Position numbers and translations under genes: made by a program
In this document: positions 11,101 to 18,227 of the stretch, one piece after another
Layout: each line of letters starts with the position of its first letter
Numbering within the stretch: position 1 is the first letter of the stretch
Assembly (NCBI GenBank): GCA_024637225.1
Contig: JAGXFP010000008.1
Span: forward strand, 124,001-188,000
Reading direction: 5' to 3'
Source: Desulfobacterales bacterium
Lineage (GTDB): Bacteria; Desulfobacterota; Desulfobulbia; Desulfobulbales; JAGXFP01
DNA: 64,000 nucleotides
Notes under the pieces: generated by a model
Database searches by the model: none
Told to the model about the DNA's origin: nothing
Seen by the model: the letters and a program-made list of their open reading frames with translations, nothing else

Positions 11101-11559
11101 TACGACAAACCGGAAAAAGAGAACGACCCCATCGTTTCTCCGGTGACTTTCTTGTTTGAAATCGATCGCCCGCTAGTTTCGGAGGTGTTGGAATCCGAAG
11201 AGGAAGCCGCGTCGCCGGAGCTTGTTGCGGAAGCCGCGCCGCCAGAACCGGTTGTGGAAGCCGCGCCGCCGGAACCGGTTGTGGAAGCCGCGCCGCCGGA
11301 ACCGGTTGTGGAAGCCGCGCCGCTGGAACCGGTTGCGGAAGCCGCACCGCCGGAACCAATTGCGGTAGCCGCGCCGCCGGAGCCGGTTGCGGATGCCGCA
11401 CCGCCGGAACCAATTGGGGGAGCCGAGCCTTCGCTAAATGAAATGGATTCGACAACTGTTCCGGAGGCTGCGCTGGAGGAGCCGGGCGGCGATGATAAGG
11501 TCATCCCGCCGGATCTTGCGGGCCAGGAACTTGAAGATGCATCGGAGACCGGGAGCTAG
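8173..11559 (+). CDS. Large TPR lipoprotein with a proline-rich repeat tail
   Basis: 1128 aa. The N-terminus is a lipoprotein signal with lipobox LQAC (Cys19), so the mature protein should be membrane-anchored by lipid. TPR-type helical repeats run from about residue 45 to 960 (for example VLYQMSRAYAELGRNKEAMQVM and AINYQLADLLLENNAYAEAAEEY). A low-complexity tail at residues ~1011-1082 consists of eight nine-residue units of the EAAPPEPVV type, encoded by 27-bp tandem repeats, and could act as a flexible spacer through peptidoglycan. The gene starts inside the previous stop (ATGA overlap) and ends 3 bases before the next TPR lipoprotein. It resembles in size and architecture the big TPR components of Glt-type complexes, but orthology was not tested. 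Confidence 0.82.
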   Translation: MKRLRLLVIAALPLILQACSSPGTRGTIAELRDRRIDIKEERIEGGLVKAMESYQRFLEETPDSALSPEAIRRLADLKVEKEYGLITDQEPAIPAPEPAPRPVTGPAGREEPLTRTAGESEADFAKRMNRGEPLPARIEAGAETGVELPGEGDDLEKAGPLEAIVLYRKLLDKYPMYERNDQVLYQMSRAYAELGRNKEAMQVMDRLVDEFPRSRYMDEVQFRRAEYFFTYRRYLEAEEAYKSIVDMGVGSYYYQLALFKLGWSFYKQELYEEALDRFIAMLDYKVSTGYDFEQDEDETERNRMNDTFRVISLGFSYLGGADSLVNYFSRHGKRGYEDIVYSNLGEYYVDKRRYSDATSTLNAFVSRNPYHEKAPNFHMRIIEVNRAGGFPSLVIETKKAFAKSYGLESSYWQYFEPDDRPEVLGFLKINLRDLANHYHSLYQNEQRAEDKPANFAEALHWYRELLVTFPGDSESPAINYQLADLLLENNAYAEAAEEYEKTAYGYPRHDKSSAAGYAAVYAYREHLGVVPPEEKERVSRGVIRSSLQFAKTFPGHDKAAIVLGAAVDDLYAMGDHEQALSAARTLIGDFPGGDTDILRNAWLVAAHSSFELLLYGDSEAAYLKVLELLPDGDQTRAALIDNLAVSIYKQGEEADKLEDYRAAADHFLRVGVLAPTSKFRPTAEYDAAAALIQLEDWAAALTVLIRFREIFPEHELQPEVTKKIAFAYREDGRFALAAGEYERIEEESDDEEVRQGALLLAAELYEKAGAGDLALEVLRRYVGYFPKPVEINLETRSKIAELLKARDDQKGYLAELGKIVAIDKSAGAERTGQTRYLAGKAALVLAELTFERFVEIQLVIPIKDNLDKKKTLMKEATREFGALLDYEIAEVTAASTFYLAEIYAHFSKALIKSERPTELSPLEMEQYELAIEEQAYPFEDRAIIVHQNNLELISMGIYNAWIDKSLRKLAVFMPARYDKPEKENDPIVSPVTFLFEIDRPLVSEVLESEEEAASPELVAEAAPPEPVVEAAPPEPVVEAAPPEPVVEAAPLEPVAEAAPPEPIAVAAPPEPVADAAPPEPIGGAEPSLNEMDSTTVPEAALEEPGGDDKVIPPDLAGQELEDASETGS
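11203..11418 (+). repeat. Eight tandem 27-bp coding repeats
   Basis: Eight consecutive 27-bp units fill 11203-11418 exactly, in frame, each encoding a nonapeptide of the form EAAPPEPVV (variants EAASPELVA, EAAPLEPVA, VAAPPEPVA, DAAPPEPIG). Units 2-4 are nearly identical at the DNA level, which suggests recent slippage or recombination; the outer units are diverged. Gain or loss of whole units keeps the reading frame, so the length of the lipoprotein tail is probably variable between strains. Confidence 0.95.
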
Positions 11560-11562
11560 GCT

Positions 11563-12258
11563 ATGAAATTCTTTAAGACTAAGCTTTTTACTGGGGTGGT
11601 CGCCCCACAAAAAAGGGGCGGAGGATTGCTGTCCCTGGCCCTGGCTTTGACCCTGCTTTCCGGCTGCGCGAAGACGGCTTATGAAGGGGCCTCCGTGGAG
11701 CAGTTCCAGGCTGAGCGGGAAAAGGCTTCCGTTCAGAGGCTGGAGGGAGGCCGGCAAGGTTTTGTGATCAGGGAAATATCGAACATGACCGGGGAATCTC
11801 TGGACGATTACGAGCGGGCCGTTGTCCTGATGGACGATCACAACTACGAAAAAGCCATCGAGCTGCTTGAAAAGGTGATTGGGCAGTCACCGGGGGTTAC
11901 GGCGCCCTATGTCAACCTTGCCATGGCCTATGCCAGGATCGGCAAAACGGAACCGGCTGAACGACATCTCAAAACCGCCCTGGCTCTGTTTCCCGATCAT
12001 CCCGCGGTCAGTAATGAATACGGACTGTTGCTTCGCAGAAACGGCCGCTTTACCGAAGCCCGCGAGATCTACGAGAAGGCGCTCGACAGTTTTCCGGAAT
12101 ATCTTCCGATTCACCTGAATCTCGGGATTCTCTGTGATCTCTATCTAAACGACCTGGTATGCGCTCTTAAGCAATATGAGATATACAGTGAGGCCAGTCC
12201 CGAGGACGACCAGGTTGAGATCTGGATTGCCGAGCTGCATCTGCGACTCGGCCGTTAG
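11563..12258 (+). CDS. Small TPR lipoprotein of the envelope operon
   Basis: 231 aa. A long N-region precedes a hydrophobic segment and lipobox LSGC (Cys at about residue 36). Four or more TPR units follow, with good consensus spacing (AIELLEKVIGQSPGVTAPYV, TEPAERHLKTALALFPDHP, FTEAREIYEKALDSFPEYLP). GGGAG lies upstream of the ATG, 3 bases after the previous stop. In size and type (a lipoprotein made almost only of TPRs) it matches AglT/GltE and NfsE of Myxococcus, which are outer-membrane-associated TPR lipoproteins of the gliding and spore-coat machines. That assignment is by architecture and gene neighbourhood only. Confidence 0.82.
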   Translation: MKFFKTKLFTGVVAPQKRGGGLLSLALALTLLSGCAKTAYEGASVEQFQAEREKASVQRLEGGRQGFVIREISNMTGESLDDYERAVVLMDDHNYEKAIELLEKVIGQSPGVTAPYVNLAMAYARIGKTEPAERHLKTALALFPDHPAVSNEYGLLLRRNGRFTEAREIYEKALDSFPEYLPIHLNLGILCDLYLNDLVCALKQYEIYSEASPEDDQVEIWIAELHLRLGR

Positions 12259-12281
12259 TTTATTTGCGCAAGGAGGTTATA

Positions 12282-12563
12282 ATGTTTCGAAAATCTTTTC
12301 TCTGTTTCTGTCTCTGCCTGGTCCTGTTGCCGGCCTTGACGGTTGCGGCCGAGGAGAAGGAATCCGTCCCCAAGGAATTATCGGGAATGTCCATCGTCGG
12401 CAACGATGAAACCCCGAAAGCTCTTTATATTGTTCCCTGGAAGAGCTCGGAAATTGGAGTTGAGACCACTTTGAATATGCTGTTGAACGAGGGTGATGTC
12501 CCGGTAGATCGGGATGTTTTTATGCGGCAGCTTGAATTCTACGAGGTCAGCACCGGAAAATGA
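12282..12563 (+). CDS. Small exported protein associated with the Exb-type operon
   Basis: 93 aa from ATG 12282, preceded by a strong AGGAGG site; an in-frame TTG at 12264 is less likely. Residues 1-23 are a signal peptide (MFRKSFLCFCLCLVLLPAL, cleavage near VAAEE). The mature part is about 70 residues, with a compact motif including GMSIVGNDETPKALYIVPW, which looks conserved rather than random. No named family is recognised. It lies between the TPR lipoprotein and the ExbB-like gene, with 143 bases before the latter. A periplasmic accessory of the motor is the natural guess. Confidence 0.75.
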   Translation: MFRKSFLCFCLCLVLLPALTVAAEEKESVPKELSGMSIVGNDETPKALYIVPWKSSEIGVETTLNMLLNEGDVPVDRDVFMRQLEFYEVSTGK

Positions 12564-12676
12564 ACATCCCTGGCCAGCAGAGACCAAGAGCTGGAAAAAG
12601 TAACGCGGCTGACAGAAACTCGCATCGGTTCTTTCAGGCGAGGTCGGGCAAAATGGAGGGGTTTCGATCCCGGAGA

Positions 12677-12682
12677 TATAAT
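12677..12682 (+). promoter_or_regulatory. Possible internal -10 element before the ExbB-like gene
   Basis: TATAAT at 12677-12682 lies in the 143-base gap upstream of the motor genes. No good -35 hexamer is found at 16-18 bases, so this may be chance or a promoter needing an activator. The ExbB-like start at 12707 has its own AGGAGG at about 12695. Confidence 0.25.
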
Positions 12683-12706
12683 AATTTTTGAAGTAGGAGG
12701 AACAAG

Positions 12707-13360
12707 ATGGAAATCATTTATTCAATGGTAGCGTTTTTTCAGAAGGGCGGGGTATTCATGTATCCCATTCTAATCATCTTTGCTTTTGGCATGTCCATTG
12801 CCGTTGAACGCTGGCTCCACCTGAATCGGGTCAGGAGTCAGAACCGCAGGCTGTGGGCCGAGGTGCTTCCCATGCTGAACGACAGTGATTTTGACAGTGC
12901 CCGGGAGCTGGTTAACGAGGACAAATCCACCATCGCCCAGATGCTGAGCATGGGTCTGGCCCGACAGGGAGCGGTCAGGCGTCGCGAAGACATCGAAATC
13001 GCCATGGAAGAGGGCATGATGGAGATTCTTCCGCAGCTGGAGAGGCGCACCCCGTATGTGGGGCTGTTTGCCAATATCGCCACCCTGCTCGGGCTGCTCG
13101 GCACCATCATGGGGTTGATCGCGGCCTTCACCGCGGTCGCCGAAGCCAACCCGGCCGAGAAGGCCGACATGCTTTCCGCCAGCATCTCGACCGCCATGAA
13201 CACCACGGCTTTTGGGCTGATCGTCGCGATTCCGCTGCTGCTCTTCCATGCCAAGCTGACTTCGACCACCGGCCAGATCGTGGACAGCCTCGAGATGGCT
13301 TCGGTCAAGGCCTTGAATGTCATCTCCAATACCGCTGTGCGCAGAAACAAAGAGAGCTGA
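12707..13360 (+). CDS. MotA/TolQ/ExbB-family proton-channel protein (AglR-like)
   Basis: 217 aa with three membrane segments: residues ~17-37 (MYPILIIFAFGMSIAVE), ~123-147 (LFANIATLLGLLGTIMGLIAAF) and ~165-187 (NTTAFGLIVAIPLLLFHAKL). The family signature GLLGTIMGLI and the small-residue-rich third helix with Thr and Ala identify a TolQ/ExbB/MotA-type stator subunit that conducts ions across the inner membrane. Strong RBS GTAGGAGG. Two ExbD-like genes follow with 4-base spacing or overlap, the same composition (one TolQ-like, two TolR-like) as AglR-AglQ-AglS, the motor of Myxococcus gliding. The neighbouring TPR and AgmX-like genes favour an Agl-type role over a TonB or Tol role. Confidence 0.9.
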   Translation: MEIIYSMVAFFQKGGVFMYPILIIFAFGMSIAVERWLHLNRVRSQNRRLWAEVLPMLNDSDFDSARELVNEDKSTIAQMLSMGLARQGAVRRREDIEIAMEEGMMEILPQLERRTPYVGLFANIATLLGLLGTIMGLIAAFTAVAEANPAEKADMLSASISTAMNTTAFGLIVAIPLLLFHAKLTSTTGQIVDSLEMASVKALNVISNTAVRRNKES

Positions 13361-13364
13361 GCAT

Positions 13365-13847
13365 ATGAGACGACGCCACAGAAAACCGAGAGAATCACCT
13401 GAACTGGATATCACCACCTTTCTCAATCTGATGGTCATACTCATCCCATTTCTCCTGATCAGCGCAGTGTTTTCGCGGGTGGCTATACTGGAATTGAGTG
13501 TGCCGACCGATGCAGGCGGGGATGCCTTGAACAACCCGAACTTCAGCATCGAGGTGATCGTCCGGAGTTCAGGTCTGGAACTGGCAAACGGATCACAAGT
13601 CGTTGCCGCAATTCCTAAAAAAGATGGCCAGTACAACCTGGAGCGGTTATCCGAAATGCTCAGGCGCCTCAAAGCCGATTATCCTCAAAAGGAAGAGGCG
13701 ACCGTCTTAATGGAACCGGAGATCGAATATGATTATCTGGTTCAGGTCATGGACACGGTGCGGGAGGCGGCAATCCCGGATGAGGAAAGCGGCGAGGTTC
13801 AAAAAATGGCACTCTTCCCCAGTATATCCATTGGAGATGCCCCATGA
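13365..13847 (+). CDS. ExbD/TolR-like protein lacking the conserved membrane aspartate
   Basis: 160 aa from ATG 13365, 4 bases after the ExbB-like stop. There is a basic N-terminus, one membrane helix (residues ~15-37, LDITTFLNLMVILIPFLL) and a periplasmic domain. In ExbD and TolR the helix begins with a pattern like NVTPFIDV, whose Asp carries the proton; here the aligned residue is Asn21 (TTFLNLM), although Asp15 is nearby. The next gene encodes a second ExbD-like protein that keeps the Asp. The pair could form a mixed dimer in the stator with one acid. Overlaps the next gene by 4 bases. Confidence 0.88.
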   Translation: MRRRHRKPRESPELDITTFLNLMVILIPFLLISAVFSRVAILELSVPTDAGGDALNNPNFSIEVIVRSSGLELANGSQVVAAIPKKDGQYNLERLSEMLRRLKADYPQKEEATVLMEPEIEYDYLVQVMDTVREAAIPDEESGEVQKMALFPSISIGDAP

Positions 13848-14338
13848 AGAACAGCCGACGCATAAAGAGAATGTCACGTAACCGGAAGAAGATGACCGGT
13901 CTGAACCTGACTTCCCTGATGGACGTTTTTACCATCCTGGTTTTTTTCCTGCTCTTCAACTCCGCCTCTGGTGAGGTGCTGGAAGCTCCCAAGGAGATAG
14001 AATTGCCTGATTCCGTAGTCGAACTCAAGCCGAGTGAGACGATTGTGATTGTGGTATCCCAGGAGATGATCCTGGTGCATGGCAAGCTGGTGGCCTCCAC
14101 ACCCGAGGTGCTTAACTCCAGGAGCGGAACCGTCCCGGAGATTACCGAGCGGCTGCAACACCTGGAGCGAAACCTGATCGGGATCAACCAGCAAGCGGCG
14201 GTTGAAGCTAAGGAAATTACCCTTCTTGCCGATAAAACCATTCCCTTCAGGATACTAAAAAAAATAATGTCGACTTGTACGGCTGCCGGATACGAGAAGA
14301 TTTCCCTGGCGGTCAATCAAGAGGCGAGAGAGAGCTAG
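13844..14338 (+). CDS. ExbD/TolR-like protein with the conserved membrane aspartate
   Basis: 164 aa. A basic N-terminus precedes one membrane helix at residues ~20-42 (LNLTSLMDVFTILVFFLL). Asp27 sits at the position of the proton-carrying Asp of ExbD and TolR. The periplasmic part is about 120 residues (VELKPSETIVIVVS and onward) with the usual TolR/ExbD strand-helix pattern, including a region on tip-like residues and a C-terminal YEKISLAV strand. The start overlaps the preceding ExbD-like gene by ATGA. It is probably the energised partner in an ExbB-ExbD-ExbD' motor. Confidence 0.9.
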   Translation: MKNSRRIKRMSRNRKKMTGLNLTSLMDVFTILVFFLLFNSASGEVLEAPKEIELPDSVVELKPSETIVIVVSQEMILVHGKLVASTPEVLNSRSGTVPEITERLQHLERNLIGINQQAAVEAKEITLLADKTIPFRILKKIMSTCTAAGYEKISLAVNQEARES

Positions 14339-14339
14339 A

Positions 14340-15767
14340 GTGGCTTCCGATAATTCATCCATTTTATTACAAGAATTAGAGCCCCTGAACGCGCAGATCG
14401 ACCAGGTTTGCCAAAAAAACGAGGGTCTTGAAGCTCAGCTGCGTTCCGTCGAGGCGAAACTTGAAGCATTTTCGGCCGAGAATCAACGGCTCGACGCCTT
14501 GCGAAATGTCTGCGATGCCCTTGCCCGGCTGGACGAACTGGAGGCGGCCGGGCTCTTTTGGGATGGAATTCCCGGGGGTGAGGATAGCGCGGCGGCGCAT
14601 ATCGAAAAGACCCGGGAGCGGATCCATCGAGCCGAGGGGGAATACCGTAAGGATCTGGATATCCGGGATTCCCTCAAGGCGCGGATCGACGAGACTCTTG
14701 ACGAACTGGACGAACTGCACAGGCAGGTGCATGATGCCTATGTCCGTGAAGAGGTGCGCCGGGAAGAATTCATCGTTGAACGGGAGATTTCGCCAACCCC
14801 CGATCGTTCGATAATCATGCCCTGGAGCAATGACCGGGAGAGCGAAAGAGTGTTCCGCCGCTCTTTACTCATTGCCCTTTTCCTCAGTTTCTTCTTCGGG
14901 ATCATCATCCCCCTGGTCAATGTGCCCCTGCCGGATCCCATGGCCGTTGTCGAGGTGCCCGAACGACTTGCCAAGCTCCTTAAGAAAGAGCCGCCCATAC
15001 CTGAGCCGATCCCGGCACCCGTTAAGGTAGAGGAGGAAGCAGAGCCTGATCCGGAAAAACCGAAGGAGAGTGAAGATAAGGAAAAGCCCAAGGAAAGCGA
15101 AGAGAAGGCAGAGCCGGAGCCGACCCCGGAAAAAAGTCAGATAGCCCGGGAAAAAGCGGAAAAAACCGGAGTATTGGCCTTCAAAGGCAGTTTCGCGGAT
15201 CTGATGGACGAAACTCCCGTTGCGAAACTCGGCACCGAGGCCCGGTTAAGCGATGTCTCCCCACGGGCGGAGGGCCAGGCCCGGGCCCAGAGGTCATTGG
15301 TGGCCATGGCCCAAAAAGGATCCAGCGGTGGGATCGGCAGTGGGGCCGTCAGCCGCAACGTCGGCAGCGGCGGCGCGGCCGACCAGATCGGCGGGGTCGG
15401 CTTTGCCCGGGTGGGAAGTTCCCTGCAGGGGCTGGAGGAACAGGCGGGACGGCCGGTGAGCGAAGGTCCCGGCCCGGCCCGGACCGACGAGGAAATCCAG
15501 ATCGTCTTTGACCGCTACAAGGCGCTGCTCTACCGGATCTACAATAAGGAATTGCGGATAGATCCGACCCTGCGCGGCAAACTGCTGTTGCGCCTCACCA
15601 TCGAACCGGACGGAACGGTGTCACTGTGCGATGTCGAGTCGAGCGATCTGGACTCGCGGAAGCTGGTCTCCCAGATTGTCGACAGGGTAAAAAAGTTCAA
15701 CTTCGGTCCCAAGGACGGGGTGCCTAAAACCACCATCCTTTACCCGATCGACTTCCTGCCTGCCTGA
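14340..15767 (+). CDS. Membrane-anchored protein with AgmX/PglI (TonB-like) C-terminal domain
   Basis: 475 aa from GTG 14340, immediately after the ExbD stop. Residues ~5-140 are a cytoplasmic coiled coil. A membrane helix lies at ~177-198 (LLIALFLSFFFGIIIPLV). A Pro/Glu/Lys-rich stretch (~215-275) could span the periplasm, followed by a Gly/Ser-rich linker. The last ~95 residues (from DRYKALLYRIYNKELRIDP through LLLRLTIEPDGTVSLCDVES) match the pattern of the AgmX/PglI C-terminal domain, a TonB-C-like fold. In Myxococcus, AgmX (GltJ) and PglI (GltG) link the inner-membrane motor to outer-membrane components. This is the most specific marker that the operon is Agl-Glt-like. The long cytoplasmic coiled coil is unlike standard TonB and could dock a cytoplasmic partner. 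Confidence 0.85.
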   Translation: MASDNSSILLQELEPLNAQIDQVCQKNEGLEAQLRSVEAKLEAFSAENQRLDALRNVCDALARLDELEAAGLFWDGIPGGEDSAAAHIEKTRERIHRAEGEYRKDLDIRDSLKARIDETLDELDELHRQVHDAYVREEVRREEFIVEREISPTPDRSIIMPWSNDRESERVFRRSLLIALFLSFFFGIIIPLVNVPLPDPMAVVEVPERLAKLLKKEPPIPEPIPAPVKVEEEAEPDPEKPKESEDKEKPKESEEKAEPEPTPEKSQIAREKAEKTGVLAFKGSFADLMDETPVAKLGTEARLSDVSPRAEGQARAQRSLVAMAQKGSSGGIGSGAVSRNVGSGGAADQIGGVGFARVGSSLQGLEEQAGRPVSEGPGPARTDEEIQIVFDRYKALLYRIYNKELRIDPTLRGKLLLRLTIEPDGTVSLCDVESSDLDSRKLVSQIVDRVKKFNFGPKDGVPKTTILYPIDFLPA

Positions 15768-15885
15768 AGAAAGGCGGTCGCGGACGGATTATGATGTTTG
15801 ACAGGGGCAGTTGAGCCCGGGAATTCAGCCGGGACGGGATGGATTAGGGCTTCAGGATTAGCACCTAATATCGAAAATCGCCACT

Positions 15886-16650
15886 CTATCTCAAGCCGGC
15901 AATAAAAGGGCCGACGGCCGCCGGACCCTGTTCGTCGATGAGGCGGATGGTCCTGGTTCCGATCACGGCGATATCGGCCTGCCCCGCCAGGGAATCGACG
16001 TCTTCCCGGTTGCTGATCCCGAAACCTACGGCCAGGGGCAGGTCCGTTGCGCTCCGGCAACGGCCCATGTAATCGCGGAAGTCCCGGTCTAATTCGGTTT
16101 TCCCGCCGGTTACCCCGCGGCGGGCCACGCAGTAGATAAAGCCGTCGCCGTTCTTTGCCAGTTCCCGCATGCGCTCTTCAGTGCTGGTCGGGGCAAAGAT
16201 CATGATCGGGGCGATTTCGTATTTTTCTGCCAGGGCCAGAAACTCCTCGCCTTCCTCGGGCGGCAGGTCCGGAACGATAAAACCTTTGATCCTGATCTCC
16301 GCCGCCTTCCGGAAGAATTTTTCCACTCCGTATTTGAAGAGGATATTGTAATAGGTCATGAACAGGAAGGGGATCCGGTGGGCGGCGGTGATCCCGGCGG
16401 CGAAATCGAGGCAGTCCCCGACTTTGGCCCCGGCCGCCAGGGATTTCTGGTTGGCCTTGAGGATCACCGGACCATCGGCCATCGGTTCGGAAAAGGGGAT
16501 CTGCAGCTCGATCAGGTCAACGCCGTTATCGACCATCTGTCTGATCACTTCCTGGTTTACCTCAAAGGAGGGATAACCCAGAACCAGATGGGTCATCAGC
16601 AAAATGTCCTTTTCGGCTTTCTGCTTGCGGAGATATTCAGTCAGCTGCAT
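15886..16650 (-). CDS. trpA: Tryptophan synthase alpha chain
   Basis: 254 aa from ATG 16650; an upstream in-frame start (16698) would add 16 unconserved residues inside trpB. Cleaves indole-3-glycerol phosphate to indole and glyceraldehyde 3-phosphate and passes indole to TrpB. It is a TIM barrel with the catalytic Glu (LIELQIPFSEP) and Asp (MADGP), the IVPDLPPEE strand, and the phosphate-binding GFGISNREDV loop. The start lies inside the end of trpB (14-base overlap), so translation is coupled. No trpC, trpD or trpE is nearby; trpBA are evidently separate from the rest of the pathway in this stretch. Confidence 0.96.
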   Translation of the reverse strand: MQLTEYLRKQKAEKDILLMTHLVLGYPSFEVNQEVIRQMVDNGVDLIELQIPFSEPMADGPVILKANQKSLAAGAKVGDCLDFAAGITAAHRIPFLFMTYYNILFKYGVEKFFRKAAEIRIKGFIVPDLPPEEGEEFLALAEKYEIAPIMIFAPTSTEERMRELAKNGDGFIYCVARRGVTGGKTELDRDFRDYMGRCRSATDLPLAVGFGISNREDVDSLAGQADIAVIGTRTIRLIDEQGPAAVGPFIAGLR

Positions 16651-17869
16651 ATGCACGGCCTTTGTTGATGATGAATTGTTTCCAGGATGGATCGTCAAAG
16701 GCGTCGGCGATGGTGAAGATGTCCTTGTCGCCCCGGCCCGACATGTTGATGATCAGCGCTTCATCGCGCTCCATTGCCGGAGCCTCCTTGAAGGCCTGGA
16801 CAAATGCGTGGGCGGACTCCAGGGCCGGGATAATGCCTTCCCGCCGCATGGTCAATTCCAGGGCCGCCATCACTTCCCGGTCGGTCGCGGCCGTGAAGCG
16901 GACCCGCTCTTTTTCCCAGAGATCGCTGAGGATGGGAGAGACCCCGACATAATCGAGGCCCGCGGCCACCGAATGGGTATCGCGCATCTGACCGTCGGAG
17001 TTCTGCAGGAACATGGTCTTGTAACCCTGGGCTACTCCGGCCGAGCCGTCTCCTCCCGCCAGCCGGGCCGCGTGCTGGCCGGTGTCGACCCCGTGCCCCC
17101 CCGCCTCGACTCCGATCAATTCCACTCCCGGATCATCGAGAAAGCCCTGGAAAATACCCATGGCGTTGGAGCCCCCGCCCACGCAGGCAAAAACCCGGGC
17201 CGGCAGGCGGCCGTGAGCCGCAAGGATCTGCCGTCGGGCCTCCAGGCCGATTATGGACTGAAACCAGGCCACCATTTCGGGGAAGGGATGCGGGCCGCAG
17301 ACGGTGCCAAATACATAGTGGGTGTCGTCCATGGAAGTGACCCAGTCGCGAAAGGCCTCGTTGATGGCGTCTTTCAAGGTTCGGGAGCCGCTGGTCACCG
17401 GGATGACGGTGGCACCCATTTTCTCCATCCAGAAGACGTTGGGGCGCTGGCGCAGCACATCGTCCTCGCCCATGTAGATCGTGCATTCCAGGCCGAATTT
17501 GGCCGCCATGGTCGCGGTGGCGACTCCGTGCTGGCCGGCTCCGGTCTCGGCGATTACCCTTTTCTTGCCCATTCGCCTGACCAGCAATCCCTGGCCCATG
17601 ACGTTGTTGGCCTTGTGGGCCCCGGTATGGTTAAGATCTTCACGTTTGATATAGATCCTTGCGCCGCCGAAATGATCGCTCAGGTTGGCGGCGTAGGTCA
17701 GGGGCGTGGGGCGACAGGAGTAGGAGGCCATCAGCTGCACATATTCATTCCAGAAATCGGGATCGTGCCTGACCTCCGCGAAGGCTCTACCCAGCTCGCG
17801 AAACGTCTCATAGAGAACTTCGGGGATAAATGCGCCGCCCCACTGTCCGTAATAACCTTGCTTGTTCAT
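16637..17869 (-). CDS. trpB: Tryptophan synthase beta chain
   Basis: 410 aa, a standard TrpB1 length. Condenses indole with L-serine using pyridoxal phosphate. The PLP lysine lies in LNHTGAHKANNVMGQG. ETGAGQHGVATATM (substrate-binding loop) and GGGSNAMGIF (phosphate-binding glycines) are intact. The ATG at 17869 has GAGG upstream. A dispersed repeat begins about 15 bases upstream of the start, so any promoter lies within or beyond that element. Followed by trpA with overlap. Confidence 0.97.
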   Translation of the reverse strand: MNKQGYYGQWGGAFIPEVLYETFRELGRAFAEVRHDPDFWNEYVQLMASYSCRPTPLTYAANLSDHFGGARIYIKREDLNHTGAHKANNVMGQGLLVRRMGKKRVIAETGAGQHGVATATMAAKFGLECTIYMGEDDVLRQRPNVFWMEKMGATVIPVTSGSRTLKDAINEAFRDWVTSMDDTHYVFGTVCGPHPFPEMVAWFQSIIGLEARRQILAAHGRLPARVFACVGGGSNAMGIFQGFLDDPGVELIGVEAGGHGVDTGQHAARLAGGDGSAGVAQGYKTMFLQNSDGQMRDTHSVAAGLDYVGVSPILSDLWEKERVRFTAATDREVMAALELTMRREGIIPALESAHAFVQAFKEAPAMERDEALIINMSGRGDKDIFTIADAFDDPSWKQFIINKGRAYAAD

Positions 17870-17883
17870 CTGTTATCAACCTC

Positions 17884-18028
17884 GATGGCGTCGCAAAAAG
17901 CACCCTGAAGGGCATAAATCGCCAGCTCCTGCGTTGCTGCAAATTGTCTCGTCATTGCAGCGTACTGAAGTACGCTTCATTCCTCGAAATTTGCGCGCCT
18001 TGGATCTGACGATTTTTGCTTAACCATC
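17884..18028. repeat. Dispersed ~150-bp repeat, family A, copy 1
   Basis: 145-bp non-coding element upstream of trpB. Its ends are symmetric: GATGG, 4 bases, GCAAAAA at the left and TTTTTGC, 4 bases, CCATC at the right. A perfect internal hairpin (GCGTACT, GA, AGTACGC) sits at 17960-17975. A second complete element with the same ends lies at 54316-54467. Partial copies are at 33564-33578, 37886-37925, 54621-54637 and, degenerate, 25308-25351. The rest of the 17870-18227 gap shows no gene. Confidence 0.8.
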
Positions 18029-18227
18029 TCATTTTTGTACCCACAGGGCATTAGTTTCGTACGAGCAGGCAAGTTGCTCAACTCAGCTTTAACTTTTTGC
18101 GAACTTGTCGATTTGGTCCGTAAGTGATTTAGACTGTTCGGGAATTGCCTATTTTAGCGTTTTTTCATGGGTTTTTCAAATACCATTTTTACGGAGGGCC
18201 GACTGCCCTGGCCTGATTCCCTTTTTC

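Noticed and set aside
16604-17908. 434-aa open frame on the + strand over trpB
   Set aside because: Antisense to clearly conserved trpB/trpA; a shadow of codon bias.
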